Assembly (NCBI GenBank): GCA_049841275.1
Contig: JASGDN010000090.1
Coordinates: 5,463 to 69,462, forward strand
DNA length: 64,000 nt
Direction: 5' to 3'
DNA from: JASGDN01 sp049841275
Lineage (GTDB): Bacteria > Chloroflexota > Chloroflexia > Thermomicrobiales > UBA6265
A program made the translations under genes and the position numbers. Below the pieces are notes generated by a model. The model searched no databases. It was not told the DNA's origin and saw only the letters and a program-made list of their open reading frames with translations. Below are positions 1 to 8,597 of the stretch, one piece after another. How positions within the stretch are numbered: the first letter of the stretch is position 1; each line of letters opens with the position of its first letter.

Positions 1-254
1 GGATCGAGGTCGTCCCAGGCGGCATGGTTCAATACGATCGTGCCGATCCCGTGGCGAACCTCGATCAGGCCGAGGCTCTGGAGCCGCTTGATGGCCTCAC
101 GGACCACCGTGCGACTCACCCCGAAACGCTCCGAAAGCTGGGGTTCCGGCGGCAGCAACTGCCGTTCGGCAAGATCGCCCCGCAGGATCTCGCCCCCCAA
201 CTCGTCGATGATGGCGTCCGCGAGTCGTGGCCGCCGTCGTGTCATGGTCGCCAT
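1..254 (-). CDS. GntR-family transcriptional regulator, N-terminal part (cut by window edge)
   Basis: The reading frame is open from an ATG at 254 down to base 1, so only the first ~84 codons are visible. They encode a winged helix-turn-helix typical of the FadR branch of GntR regulators. After a basic start come the segments LADAIIDEL, LPPEPQLSERFGVSRTVVREA and IKRLQSLGLIEVRHGIGT, which are the recognition helix and wing. A second in-frame ATG lies at 245. The ligand-binding half is outside the window, so the effector is unknown. The gene lies downstream of, and on the same strand as, the Ldh-family oxidoreductase, so it may regulate that gene; this is inference. Confidence 0.8.
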   Translation of the reverse strand, partial: MATMTRRRPRLADAIIDELGGEILRGDLAERQLLPPEPQLSERFGVSRTVVREAIKRLQSLGLIEVRHGIGTIVLNHAAWDDLD

Positions 255-354
255 CGGCTCGTTCACTTCCCAGCGTGGCTGAAACGCCCGCCGCGCGATT
301 CGCGGCGCCCGGACATCGCACGTCATTCGGGAAGCATACCGAATCCGATGGCGA

Positions 355-1515
355 TCAGCCGACCAGCGCAGCCCGTCCGGGGTGGTCCAGCGGCAAAATA
401 CCGACCGTGGCCGCCATCTCTGTCAGTTCGGCGAGCACCTCGGCCCGCACGGGCGTCCCCTGCGCGCGGTTGACCGCCTCCGATTCCGCCTCGGGATCGC
501 CAGGGATGAGCACCCCCTCGACGTGGACTCCCTCGGCGAGCGGCGCCGCCCGCAACTCCGCGATCATGGCATCCATCGACGCGGCGAATTCCGCCGGATC
601 GCGGAAGGCATCGATTCGCCAGGCCAGGAAACAGTGGCCGATACCGCCGGGCGAGGAATATCCCGCCGTGGAGGTCGTGCGGCCGATATCGTAGCTCCAG
701 GCGCTACCGGCGAGCATGGCGGTCAGGACCTCCACCATCAATGCGAGGCCATAGCCCTTGTGCCCCGACTGCTCGCGCGGTCCTCCGAGCGGCATCAGCC
801 CGCCGACAGCGGTGGGATCGGTCGTCGGGTGTCCCTCCCGATCGAGCGCCCACCCTTCCGGAATCGGCATGCCAGCGCGACGGGCGATCTCGATCTTGCC
901 CCACGCGACCGTGCTGGTGGACATGTCGAGAATGAAGGGGCGGCCCGATCCGGTGGGTACGGCGAACGCGATCGGGTTCGTCCCGAGCATCGCCGCACGG
1001 GAAAATGTCGGGACGACGAGACGGGAAGCATTCGTCATCGCCATGCCGCCGAGTCCGCGTTCGGCCGCCATCAATGCATATGACCCGGCGATGCCAAAAT
1101 GGTTGCTGTTCCGGACCGTGGTCAGGCAGATCCCCGATTCCTCGGCCTTCGCCATCGTCCGGACCATCGCCTGCCGCCCCATCGTGAGCCCGAGACCGTT
1201 CCGCGCATCGAGCGCCAGCGTGGATGGCCACTCCTGCACGACCGTGAGCTCCGCGTGCGGATCGATCAACCCGGCCTTCAGGCGGCTGATGTAGCCCGGC
1301 AGCCGCGCGACACCATGCGATTCCACACCGCGCAGATCGGCCAGCGTCAGGAACTCTGCCGCCTCCCGCGCGTCCGTCGCGTCCATCCCCGCCGCCGTGA
1401 AGGCTTCCGCGACGAAGGCAACCACACGCTCGTGCGTGAATCGCGGCACCGTCCCGATCGTCACGGTCGGCACCGACGGCTGCTCCTCCGTTGCCACTCC
1501 TGGTTCTGCGCTCAC
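355..1515 (-). CDS. Ldh family (malate/L-lactate/ureidoglycolate type) NAD(P)-dependent oxidoreductase
   Basis: The protein belongs to the Ldh_2 (YlbC/ComC/AllD) family, which reduces 2-oxoacids or oxidises 2-hydroxyacids with NAD(P). Visible family features are the early segment DLRGVESHGVARLP, the NSNHFGIAGSYA stretch, LGTNPIAFAVP and the late SGHKGYGLALMVEVL motif. I chose the GTG at 1515 because a GGAGCG box lies 7 nt upstream and it gives 386 aa, close to the usual 340-360. The same frame stays open to an ATG at 1695, but that extra segment is Arg/Pro-rich and unlike the family. The substrate cannot be decided from sequence. The gene lies just upstream of the GntR regulator. Confidence 0.85.
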   Translation of the reverse strand: MSAEPGVATEEQPSVPTVTIGTVPRFTHERVVAFVAEAFTAAGMDATDAREAAEFLTLADLRGVESHGVARLPGYISRLKAGLIDPHAELTVVQEWPSTLALDARNGLGLTMGRQAMVRTMAKAEESGICLTTVRNSNHFGIAGSYALMAAERGLGGMAMTNASRLVVPTFSRAAMLGTNPIAFAVPTGSGRPFILDMSTSTVAWGKIEIARRAGMPIPEGWALDREGHPTTDPTAVGGLMPLGGPREQSGHKGYGLALMVEVLTAMLAGSAWSYDIGRTTSTAGYSSPGGIGHCFLAWRIDAFRDPAEFAASMDAMIAELRAAPLAEGVHVEGVLIPGDPEAESEAVNRAQGTPVRAEVLAELTEMAATVGILPLDHPGRAALVG

Positions 1516-1929
1516 CGCGTTCCGCTCCTGCCCTGCCTGGTTCCGGCGCGGCCGTATCCGCACCCTGAAACGATGGCCCATTGTCCGCCCGGGCACGCGG
1601 TTCGGCAAGGCCGAATCCGGTGGGCAATCGGCCCACACACGTTGACCCGCCACGAGGAACGGCGGTATCATACGGAGTGTGCGGCCAGACGGCATGCGTC
1701 TTCCCTGTGCGGGTCGAGTCTCTCCCCGCCCTCTCTCCGTGAAGGGAGCGTCGTTGGACGCTGGCAGTAGTACGGGTTATCGACAAACGATTTCCTCGTG
1801 ACCTGAGCCGGTCCACGCGCGCCCATCGGCACCGCCCCCGGCAAGATCCGGGGACGATGAACGCTCATCCGACCACCTGTCCCAATACTGCGGACTGAGG
1901 GCGTTGGCGTTCGGAAAGCGGTGTCATCC

Positions 1930-2208
1930 ATGGCAACGACCACACCAACCACAACCACTTCCTCGCGCGCACTGCGCTTCTACATCGACCAGGACGACGA
2001 CAAGGCCGTGGTGCGCGCCGTTCCGGTGAACCAGGCCGTGGTCAGCCGCGCTACCCACCGCGTCACCGTGGCGGAGACCACCGGCGAACCGGTCGCGACC
2101 GCCACGATCGAGAAGCGGGCAGACCGCCACCACGAGTCCATCCGGTCCACACGCTCGGCGCGAATTGCCTCCGAGCGGATGCGCCGCCTGGTCCGGCGCG
2201 GGCGCTAG
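1930..2208 (+). CDS. Small hypothetical protein, basic C-terminus
   Basis: A 92-aa protein that I do not recognise. It opens with a Thr-rich stretch, has an acidic patch (FYIDQDDDK) and ends in an Arg-rich tail (RMRRLVRRGR). No signal peptide or membrane segment is visible. A GGAAAG box at 1913-1918 is better spaced for the ATG at 1930 than for the in-frame GTG at 1921. A strong terminator hairpin follows 21 nt after the stop, which supports a real monocistronic gene. It could be a nucleic-acid-binding accessory protein, but nothing shows that directly. Confidence 0.6.
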   Translation: MATTTPTTTTSSRALRFYIDQDDDKAVVRAVPVNQAVVSRATHRVTVAETTGEPVATATIEKRADRHHESIRSTRSARIASERMRRLVRRGR

Positions 2209-2229
2209 CCGCCAGCACCAATGCGAATC

Positions 2230-2273
2230 CGAACGACGACCGCCTCCGGAATCCCGGAGGCGGTTGTCGTTCG
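2230..2273 (+). terminator. Strong hairpin terminator
   Basis: A near-perfect 20-bp inverted repeat (one G.T pair) with loop AATC sits between the small hypothetical gene and the convergent phosphotransferase. The arms begin CGAACGACGACC and end GGTTGTCGTTCG. It can serve both strands. No long T-run follows. Confidence 0.7.
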
Positions 2274-2316
2274 GCGCGGCCTGTCATCGCCACGACGCAT
2301 GCGTGTGGAAAAACTC

Positions 2317-3345
2317 TTACTCCGATACCGATTCGGGATGGTCGAGCAGCCAGGCAGCGATGGTCATGAGCTGTCGCCGTTCGTCATCGCAGAATGCCTC
2401 GATCGCATCAGGGAGCATCCAGCACATCGCCGCCTGGAACAGGCACGACCCGGCCGCATACGGCGCGAGCGCCCGCCACTCCTGCGCGGTCAACACCACC
2501 CCGGAAGCCACCTCGTATTCACGGATCATCGGCGGCACCTGCTCCCATGCAAACGCTTCTGGAGATTTGGTCGTCTCCCCGACACCGAGCGAAAGCAGCA
2601 TACGCGCAAGGGCGTATCCTAACTCGTGAATGCGGGGTCGGACGGCCATGAATCCGAAATCGAGGTATACCGTCCGCCCGTCCACTCCGCGAACCACATT
2701 CCGGAGTTTTCCGTCGCCATGGACGATCCGCACCGGAAGGTCGCGCGCCGGAACCCATTGCCGGCTCAGCTGTCGCAGGAGCTGGCGAAGCCGGTGCGCG
2801 ACCGCCATCGCGGCGGGGTTCCCACGAACCGCGGCTTCCGTCAGCGGCAACCACCGGAGCAGCGTCCCTGGAGGCCCATAGGTGGAGAAAGCCGGGCGCG
2901 GCACCGCCACGTCGATCTCATCCAACGTGCGGTGCAGATCGCCCATCGCCCGAAACAGCCAGGGATAAGACTCGATGGCAACCGGCATCATCTCGTGGGG
3001 AATGTAGCGTTCCAGTTCCGCCCATCGTCCGCCACACCGCAGGACAGTCGATCCCTGCCAGACAAGCGGGACGGGCGTGCATACGCCCAACCCGGCGAGA
3101 CGCCGCCGGACCTCCTGCTGTGCCTCCAACCGGCGCCGCGTCACGTCCGGCTGATGAACGCGCAGCACCAATCCAGCCGGCTCCAGGAGCGCATTCAGGC
3201 TGAACGCGCCACCGAGATCGGTGGCCGTTGTGCCCGGCGCGATGTCGGCAGCCAACCGTTGCACGGCAGGGTTGTCCAGAACGGGCCTGTCCGGCTCGGC
3301 GTTCCCGTGCTCGCTGCTAGGGGAACACCCGATCGATGTCGCCAC
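2317..3345 (-). CDS. Aminoglycoside-phosphotransferase-fold (APH) family kinase
   Basis: A 342-aa small-molecule kinase of the APH/choline-kinase fold. The catalytic loop reads HGDGKLRN (Brenner HxDxxxxN type) and the metal-binding motif is LDFGF, about 20 residues later, as the family requires. The N-lobe is divergent. The GTG at 3345 was chosen because GGAGG lies 6 nt upstream; an ATG at 3375 extends the frame but has no ribosome site. Members phosphorylate sugars, homoserine, choline or antibiotics. The substrate is not readable here and no resistance role should be assumed. It is convergent with the small hypothetical gene. Confidence 0.75.
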   Translation of the reverse strand: MATSIGCSPSSEHGNAEPDRPVLDNPAVQRLAADIAPGTTATDLGGAFSLNALLEPAGLVLRVHQPDVTRRRLEAQQEVRRRLAGLGVCTPVPLVWQGSTVLRCGGRWAELERYIPHEMMPVAIESYPWLFRAMGDLHRTLDEIDVAVPRPAFSTYGPPGTLLRWLPLTEAAVRGNPAAMAVAHRLRQLLRQLSRQWVPARDLPVRIVHGDGKLRNVVRGVDGRTVYLDFGFMAVRPRIHELGYALARMLLSLGVGETTKSPEAFAWEQVPPMIREYEVASGVVLTAQEWRALAPYAAGSCLFQAAMCWMLPDAIEAFCDDERRQLMTIAAWLLDHPESVSE

Positions 3346-3578
3346 CTCATGCCTCCACCCCGCACCCCGGAACATTCGTATGCAATGCCTCGGTCAGCAT
3401 AGTCGAATTGCACACTGTCGAAGCCGCCATCGCAAACCATGCGTGCCGGTCAACATGTCGTGCCATTCGCGCGAATCCGGAAGCGATGCGATCTTCTCAT
3501 GCGAGCGACTGTGCGCGATACTGCTGCCAGGGGTCTCTGAAACGACAACTGAGCGACAAAATCAGGGGATTATCCGCC
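3346..3578. other. Intergenic region, no gene seen
   Basis: This is the upstream side of the phosphotransferase gene. It contains only short overlapping frames on both strands without a convincing ribosome site. A weak resemblance to the 3' end of the CRISPR-like repeat (CTGAAAC, 3537-3543) occurs at about the distance expected for a preceding repeat, but the rest does not match. Confidence 0.4.
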
Positions 3579-3690
3579 GTTGCAGCCCGCCGTGAGACGG
3601 GCTGAGGATTGAAACTGGCGGCACAGTGGGAATGACTGATCCTGACGATGTGCGTTGCAGCCCGTCTCGCGATGGAGCGAACGTCCGTGC
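3579..3690 (+). CRISPR. CRISPR-like relic: one repeat, 38-bp spacer-like segment, degenerate second repeat
   Basis: Bases 3579-3615 form a 37-bp unit that starts GTTGCAGCCCG, carries the internal stem CAGCCCG/CGGGCTG and ends GAGGATTGAAAC. The GATTGAAAC end is typical of type I/III CRISPR repeats. It is followed by 38 bp of unrelated sequence (3616-3653), then by a second unit at 3654 whose first 11 bases are identical before it degenerates. Repeat and spacer lengths fit a CRISPR array, and a decayed last repeat is usual. No cas genes are in the window and only one good repeat exists, so this is at most an orphan remnant. Confidence 0.45.
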
Positions 3691-3774
3691 TATCCTGAGC
3701 GCCTGACCGATCCTTGACCCTGAGTCACAGATCGTTCGCGGCGCCGTCACGACCACGCTCACAGGAACTCACCC

Positions 3775-4221
3775 ATGCTCGCCGATGCCGTGGTCGCTGT
3801 CGTGGACGACGACCACCTTCCCGCCATCCTGCCTCTCATTCACCGCAACGGCCTCGGCCACGTCGCCCGCGTCATGAAGCGCGAGCGCGGAGACCTCCGC
3901 ACCCAACTCCGCCGTGCCGGCGTACCCGTCGAGCAGAGTCCAGCGGCGCTCGACGCCGCCGGACGCATCCTGCTCGTCACCGCCGCCGCCCGCAGCCAGC
4001 CAACCGCCGAACTTCTCCTCCGCAACCACGCCATCGCGGTCTGGATCGTCACCCGGCAGGGGTTCTGGCGCGACATCGACGACCGCGCCCATCTCATCGC
4101 GCCGACACCGGACCTCGCGCCATCGGCGGCGATCGGTCCGGATATCCGCCTCCCGGACGCAATCCCCACGCAACCCGCCATCTCGCTCACCGAGGATGCT
4201 CCAGGCAACGATCCGGCCTGA
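3775..4221 (+). CDS. Hypothetical protein, 148 aa
   Basis: A 148-aa soluble protein of unknown function. An AGGAA box lies 8 nt before the ATG. The N-terminal half is rich in Val, Asp and His (VVAVVDDDHLP, LIHRNGLGHVARVMKRERGD), the middle has LLVTAAARSQPTAELL and AVWIVTRQGF, and the end is Pro/Ala-rich and probably disordered. The alternating hydrophobic pattern suggests a compact alpha/beta domain of about 110 residues. It stands alone, followed by a hairpin and the convergent Hsp20 gene. No family is recognised. Confidence 0.6.
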   Translation: MLADAVVAVVDDDHLPAILPLIHRNGLGHVARVMKRERGDLRTQLRRAGVPVEQSPAALDAAGRILLVTAAARSQPTAELLLRNHAIAVWIVTRQGFWRDIDDRAHLIAPTPDLAPSAAIGPDIRLPDAIPTQPAISLTEDAPGNDPA

Positions 4222-4250
4222 CACACATATCCTCGTCATCACACGCACGA

Positions 4251-4285
4251 AACGGCGGCCCTCCTTCCATACGGGGACCGCCGTT
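4251..4285. terminator. Bidirectional terminator between convergent genes
   Basis: An inverted repeat (AACGGCGG ... CCGCCGTT, extended by partly paired GC bases) sits between the stop at 4221 and the Hsp20 stop at 4313. Its position suits both converging genes. Confidence 0.6.
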
Positions 4286-4312
4286 CCTCGTCCGCTGGCT
4301 TCAGCGTGGCGC

Positions 4313-4864
4313 TCAGGCGTCCGGCGAAAGGCCGATCACGTCCGAGAGACCGGCATCCAGGGGCGCGGGAATCGCCGCTTCGCCACGGACAGGAATCCGC
4401 ACCACCGTCGAATGCCGCACCTTCGGCAGCGTCACGACCAGCACGCCGTCGCGGACGGTTGCACCCACTCCCGAAGGATCGACCGGCAACGGCAGGCTCA
4501 CCGTACGGTCGAAACGCCCAACCGGACGCTCCCGCACCAGCCACCGGTAGTCGCTCTCTTCGGTCACGAACGTCGTCTCCGCCGTTCGGCCCTCGCCGGC
4601 GATCCGCACCGACTCCCCCAGCACCGTGATGTCGAGCGCCTCGGGCTCGATCCCCGGCACCGATGCATGGATCTCGAAAGCCTCGGGCGTCTCCAGCACA
4701 TCGAGCGCCAGCAGGCGGGACGCGCTGGCTTCGGGAACACCCCGCACGGAAACCTGCGCGAATGCACCGTCCGGGATCGCGGCCAAGGCCTCAGAAAGAC
4801 GCGCCATGTCCGGCGCATCCGGGGAAAACGAGGCGAAATCGGCGGTAGGAAGGGAATCCGTCAT
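4313..4864 (-). CDS. Hsp20/alpha-crystallin family small heat-shock protein
   Basis: A 183-aa ATP-independent holdase. The alpha-crystallin domain spans roughly residues 60-155: the early strand (EIHASVPGIEPEALDITVLG), the ERPVGRFDRTVSLPLPVD stretch and the end strand DGVLVVTLPK are all typical. A C-terminal R-I-P-V segment resembles the I-x-I/V anchor used for oligomerisation. I chose the ATG at 4864 because upstream codons look non-coding; GAGGAG lies 13 nt before it, a little far. A perfect CIRCE operator lies about 85 nt upstream, so HrcA repression with heat induction is expected. Confidence 0.9.
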   Translation of the reverse strand: MTDSLPTADFASFSPDAPDMARLSEALAAIPDGAFAQVSVRGVPEASASRLLALDVLETPEAFEIHASVPGIEPEALDITVLGESVRIAGEGRTAETTFVTEESDYRWLVRERPVGRFDRTVSLPLPVDPSGVGATVRDGVLVVTLPKVRHSTVVRIPVRGEAAIPAPLDAGLSDVIGLSPDA

Positions 4865-4947
4865 GGCGGAACGTTCACTCCTCGGCACACACGAGCACAC
4901 AAGCGACAGAACGATGATAGACAGGGAGCTTGCACGCGAACCACATG

Positions 4948-4974
4948 CTGGCACTCTCACTATCAGAGTGCCAG
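4948..4974. promoter_or_regulatory. CIRCE element (HrcA operator)
   Basis: A perfect 9-bp inverted repeat, CTGGCACTC and GAGTGCCAG, is separated by exactly 9 bases. This matches the CIRCE consensus arms TTAGCACTC/GAGTGCTAA and its fixed N9 spacing. It lies upstream of the Hsp20 start at 4864 and is the only plausible operator between Hsp20 and the divergent membrane protein. Confidence 0.85.
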
Positions 4975-5162
4975 CAACTCCAGTCTAGCATTCCGTTCCA
5001 GCCCGCGATACCACCCGAATGCACAGGAGACGCCAAGCCCGGCAGGAATGCCCCACGGTGCGCCCCTGTCCGCACACCCCGCCGACCTGCTAGCATCCAC
5101 CGCAGACAGGCGCGCGGTCGCCGCTCCCAGACGCACCGCGCCTTCGCCCGATCCTTCGAAAC

Positions 5163-5987
5163 GTGGTGCCCGTGCCGATCTCGCAATCCATCGCCACCAT
5201 CTGGTCCCAGATCATCCACGCGAGCCATCTGCTCCGCGAACGCGCGGTCCAGCGCAATGTCCTCGCCGGCTTTGTCGTGCTCGCCGCCGCGATCCTGCTC
5301 GCGCCCAGCGGCGATGTCACCGGCTGGGACTGGCTCCGCCTGCTGCTCATGGGCGTCCTCGCGATGCTCTCCATCCTCACCATGGCGGCATCGCGCCACC
5401 TCCGCATCCGCCTGGAGACCCGCCAAGCCCGCATCGTCGGCGCAAGCATCCTCTTCGTGCTCGCCCTCATCGTCGGCCTCACCTTCGGACTCGGCAGCGC
5501 CGCCATCTTCTCCCTTGGGTTCTCGCTGGTGACCGTGCAAGCACTGAACCTGCGACGTGGGCAGTCTCCGTGGATGCTCGTCGGTCTGCTCGTCCTGCTG
5601 ATTCCCTTCTGGGTGTGGACCGCACTCGGCGCGTGGACGGGCGGACTGCTCCTGCTTCTCCCCATTGCCGCGCTGGCCCTGATCGGCGACGAACACATGC
5701 GTCAGGCCTCCACGCCGAAGCCGGAATCCGGCGACCCGCTCTCCTGGCGCGCGCATCGCCTCGCCAGCTGGATCGCCATCCTCCTCGCTGCCGCACTCAC
5801 CCTGATCGTGGCCCTCGCAACGAGCATCCCCGATACCTGGGTCGCCATCGGCGCGCTCGGCGCCATTGGGTTCATTGCGCTGGAGATCGGCTATCCCCGC
5901 GCCGACAACGCCCCGCGTGACTACAGCGTGCTCTTCGCCGATCTCGCTTTCGTCTGGATCGCCTTCTGCTGGCTGGTGAGCCTGTAA
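5163..5987 (+). CDS. Integral membrane protein of unknown function
   Basis: A 274-aa protein with about eight hydrophobic helices, for example around VLAGFVVLAAAILLA, LLLMGVLAMLSILTM, ILFVLALIVGLTFG, WMLVGLLVLLIPFWV, IAILLAAALTLIVA and VLFADLAFVWIAF. I do not recognise the family and see no transport or catalytic motif. Three in-frame GTG codons (5163, 5166, 5172) could start it and none has a clear ribosome site. Its stop lies 2 nt before the xylulokinase ATG, so the two are probably co-translated. A role in sugar uptake or sensing would be speculation. Confidence 0.65.
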   Translation: MVPVPISQSIATIWSQIIHASHLLRERAVQRNVLAGFVVLAAAILLAPSGDVTGWDWLRLLLMGVLAMLSILTMAASRHLRIRLETRQARIVGASILFVLALIVGLTFGLGSAAIFSLGFSLVTVQALNLRRGQSPWMLVGLLVLLIPFWVWTALGAWTGGLLLLLPIAALALIGDEHMRQASTPKPESGDPLSWRAHRLASWIAILLAAALTLIVALATSIPDTWVAIGALGAIGFIALEIGYPRADNAPRDYSVLFADLAFVWIAFCWLVSL

Positions 5988-5989
5988 GC

Positions 5990-7492
5990 ATGTCAACCTC
6001 CTCCGGCACGCACGATGCCGTGCTCGCGATCGACCTCGGAACCTCGTCGGTCAAGGCGTTGCTGCTCTCCCCGCATGGCGAAGTCCTCGCCATCGGCAAA
6101 GGGATGCACGCGACGCACCGGTCGCATCCCGGCTGGAACGAGCAGGACCCCGCCGACTGGTGGAGCGGCGTCTGCACTGCCGTCCGCGAGGCACTGGTGC
6201 AGGCCCCGGACCATACGATCGCCGCGATCGGCCTCACCGGCCAGATGCACGGCACCGTCGCGCTCGACGATGCCGGAGAGCCGATCCGCCCGGCGATCAT
6301 CTGGTCCGACCGCCGGAGCGAATCGGAACGAGAGGCTATCGCGCAGGAGGTCGGCGACGAGCTCGCCCGTCGCATCGGCGGCCCGCTCGGGGTCGGCTAC
6401 CTCGCGACGACCGCTCGCTGGCTGCACGACCGCGAGCCGGAGACGGCCTCCCGCATCGCATCGCTCCTCCTGCCGAAGGATGCGCTCGCCCTCCGTCTCA
6501 CCGGCGAACGGGTGACCGAGCCGAGTGACGCGATCAGCACCGGCCTCCTGAACGCCGAATCGTGGATGTGGGATGCGACGATGCTGGCCGCCGCCGGCGT
6601 CGATCCCGCCTGGCTACCTGCCGTCATCCCCTCGGGCTCCATCGTTGGACACCTGCTCCCCAGCCGCGCGGCGGATCTCGGCCTCGACGCAGGCATCCCG
6701 GTCGTGCTGGCTGGCGGTGATGCTCCCTGTGCGGCGTTCGGTGCGGGCGTCACGTCCGGCGACGAGGCGATGGTCGTCCTCAGTTCTGGCGCACAGGTGA
6801 TTCTGCCCACGCCAGGATTTGTGCCGGATGCCGCCGGACGCTGGCACATCTTCCCGAGTGCGGTCGGCGCGCATGCGAACGGCGAGCAGCGAAACTGCGT
6901 CTGCGCGACCGGAAACGCCGGGATCGCCCTCGAATGGCTTGCCCGGAACACCGACGCGCCGGTTGCGACGTTGCTCGACGAGGCATCGACCGTCGCGCCC
7001 GGTGCGGAAGGCGTGCTCTTCGTTCCGTCGCTCACGGGACAACGCACGCCCGTGCTCGACGCACTGGCGAAGGGCGCCTTCTTCGGTCTTGCCGACCGCC
7101 ACGAACGGGAGCATCTCGCACGGGCCGTCGCGGAAGGCGTCATCCTCGCCTGCCGCCAGGCACTCGACACGATCGCCCCCGGCAACGCGCGTCCCGCCCG
7201 TATCCGGTTGGGGGGAGGACCGTCCCAGCATCCGCTGATGCGCCAGCTCGTCGCGGATATCCTCGGACTTCCCGTACTGCCGATGGCATCGCCCGACCTG
7301 ACGGCGATCGGCGCGGCGAGAAGCGCGGCGCTGGCGATTGGGTGGCCCGATCCACACGTCGCACCCAACGACGATGCGGCCACCATCCGTCCCGATCCGG
7401 AGGCGGCAGCCGGGTATGAGCGCCTTCTGGCCATCTTTCTCGACGCGCAGGAAGCGAACCGGACCATCGCGCATCGGCTGCAAGAGCAGTAG
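5990..7492 (+). CDS. xylB: Xylulokinase (FGGY carbohydrate kinase)
   Basis: A 500-aa FGGY kinase that phosphorylates D-xylulose with ATP, feeding the pentose phosphate pathway. The N-terminal phosphate loop is AIDLGTSSVKALL. The XylB-specific GLTGQMHG sits near residue 85. The Asp region reads LAGGDAPCAAFGAG, where many XylB have GGGDNA, so the flanking Asn is changed. SLTGQRTPVLD and the C-terminal LGGGPSQHPLMRQLVADILG complete the family pattern. Length is typical (480-500 aa). It starts 2 nt after the upstream membrane-protein gene. No xylose isomerase gene is nearby. Related FGGY substrates cannot be fully excluded. Confidence 0.88.
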   Translation: MSTSSGTHDAVLAIDLGTSSVKALLLSPHGEVLAIGKGMHATHRSHPGWNEQDPADWWSGVCTAVREALVQAPDHTIAAIGLTGQMHGTVALDDAGEPIRPAIIWSDRRSESEREAIAQEVGDELARRIGGPLGVGYLATTARWLHDREPETASRIASLLLPKDALALRLTGERVTEPSDAISTGLLNAESWMWDATMLAAAGVDPAWLPAVIPSGSIVGHLLPSRAADLGLDAGIPVVLAGGDAPCAAFGAGVTSGDEAMVVLSSGAQVILPTPGFVPDAAGRWHIFPSAVGAHANGEQRNCVCATGNAGIALEWLARNTDAPVATLLDEASTVAPGAEGVLFVPSLTGQRTPVLDALAKGAFFGLADRHEREHLARAVAEGVILACRQALDTIAPGNARPARIRLGGGPSQHPLMRQLVADILGLPVLPMASPDLTAIGAARSAALAIGWPDPHVAPNDDAATIRPDPEAAAGYERLLAIFLDAQEANRTIAHRLQEQ

Positions 7493-7506
7493 GCATCTGG
7501 GTCGTT

Positions 7507-8472
7507 CTACCATTCTCCAAGGGCAAGGACGCGACGCCAGCGTTCCATCCGGATCACCGCGTCTCCGAGAAACGCCTCGACAGCCTCCGCCCCCTTCGAA
7601 CCCACGCGATACGCCAGATCGATCCCGATTCCCTGATAGTCCAATGCCGCCGCCAGGTATCGCGAGGCCTCCACATTCCGGTCGTGTAGCGGTCGCACCG
7701 TACGATATCCCGCGATGAAGGCGTCCTGCCGCTCCTGCATCGCGGGGTCGAGTGCCATCCATCCTTGTAGATCCATCGCCCGCCATCCTGGCCCACCGGA
7801 GTCGAAGTCGTACCAGACGAATTCGCCATCGTGGGTGATGTGCAGGTTGTCGAACGTGAGGTCGCCGTGACACGGCCCCCAATCGAGCCCATCTACCGCT
7901 GATCTCGGAAGTCGCCTCCCGAGCTCCTGTCCAAACCGATCCAACCACCTGCCAGGCTCCCCACCACGACCAGCCTCGCGTATCGCGCGCCGAGCCCTCT
8001 CGACCAGCGTCACCCGATCGAGCGGTCGACGCTCATTGAGCGAGGTGAAGTCGTCACTGGCAGCATGGAGCGCGGCCGTCACTGCCCCCTCGCGATAGTA
8101 GAGATCCGTAGAGAACGGTGGTACCGCAGGCGCACCGGATGCAAAGGTAAAGAGAACGGTTTGAAAAAACGGGCGGTCGAGACTGTAATAGTGTTGGACC
8201 GTCCGCCCCCTGTTGTCCGGAAGCGCCCGCACAACGTTGATTCCACGATCCGCGAGATGGCTCAAGAGTTCGAGTTCGTAGCGAATTTCCGGCGTGGTGC
8301 GCCATTTCGTACCATAGATCTTATAGGCATAGAGATCATTCCCTTCCTTGACGCGAAAGACCTCATTGGTATGGGCACGGATCAGCGTAACCTCGGGATG
8401 TTTCAGGAACGGGAAGTGCCACGGCAATGTGATAGCCAAGACTTGCTCCTGATTCGTCCGCTCCTTGCCCAT
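7507..8472 (-). CDS. Phosphotransferase family protein (APH fold, homoserine-kinase-like)
   Basis: A 321-aa kinase with the APH fold. CHGDLTFDNLHI is the catalytic loop, and WYDFDSGGPGW supplies the metal-binding Asp. The N-lobe strand VYAYKIYG-like region (LYAYKIYGTKWR) carries the ATP lysine. The ATG at 8472 was chosen because GAGG lies 5 nt upstream; the longer frame to 8571 begins in unlikely sequence. It is convergent with xylB, with 14 nt between the stops, and divergent from the phosphomannose-isomerase-like gene. Substrate unknown; a role as homoserine, spectinomycin or sugar kinase cannot be separated from sequence. Confidence 0.75.
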   Translation of the reverse strand: MGKERTNQEQVLAITLPWHFPFLKHPEVTLIRAHTNEVFRVKEGNDLYAYKIYGTKWRTTPEIRYELELLSHLADRGINVVRALPDNRGRTVQHYYSLDRPFFQTVLFTFASGAPAVPPFSTDLYYREGAVTAALHAASDDFTSLNERRPLDRVTLVERARRAIREAGRGGEPGRWLDRFGQELGRRLPRSAVDGLDWGPCHGDLTFDNLHITHDGEFVWYDFDSGGPGWRAMDLQGWMALDPAMQERQDAFIAGYRTVRPLHDRNVEASRYLAAALDYQGIGIDLAYRVGSKGAEAVEAFLGDAVIRMERWRRVLALGEW

Positions 8473-8597
8473 CTGAACCTCGTTTCGAACCTCCACCCAC
8501 TGGAATCGTGGTTCCACCACTACAATCATTCCACCATACCATCGCGGATGCCCCAACTCTCTGCGACTCAACCCGCCAGACCCCGAAAGGATGCCTC

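Noticed and set aside
3507..3543. Additional upstream CRISPR repeat at the expected spacing
   Set aside because: Only the last seven bases (CTGAAAC) agree with the good repeat; the rest does not match.
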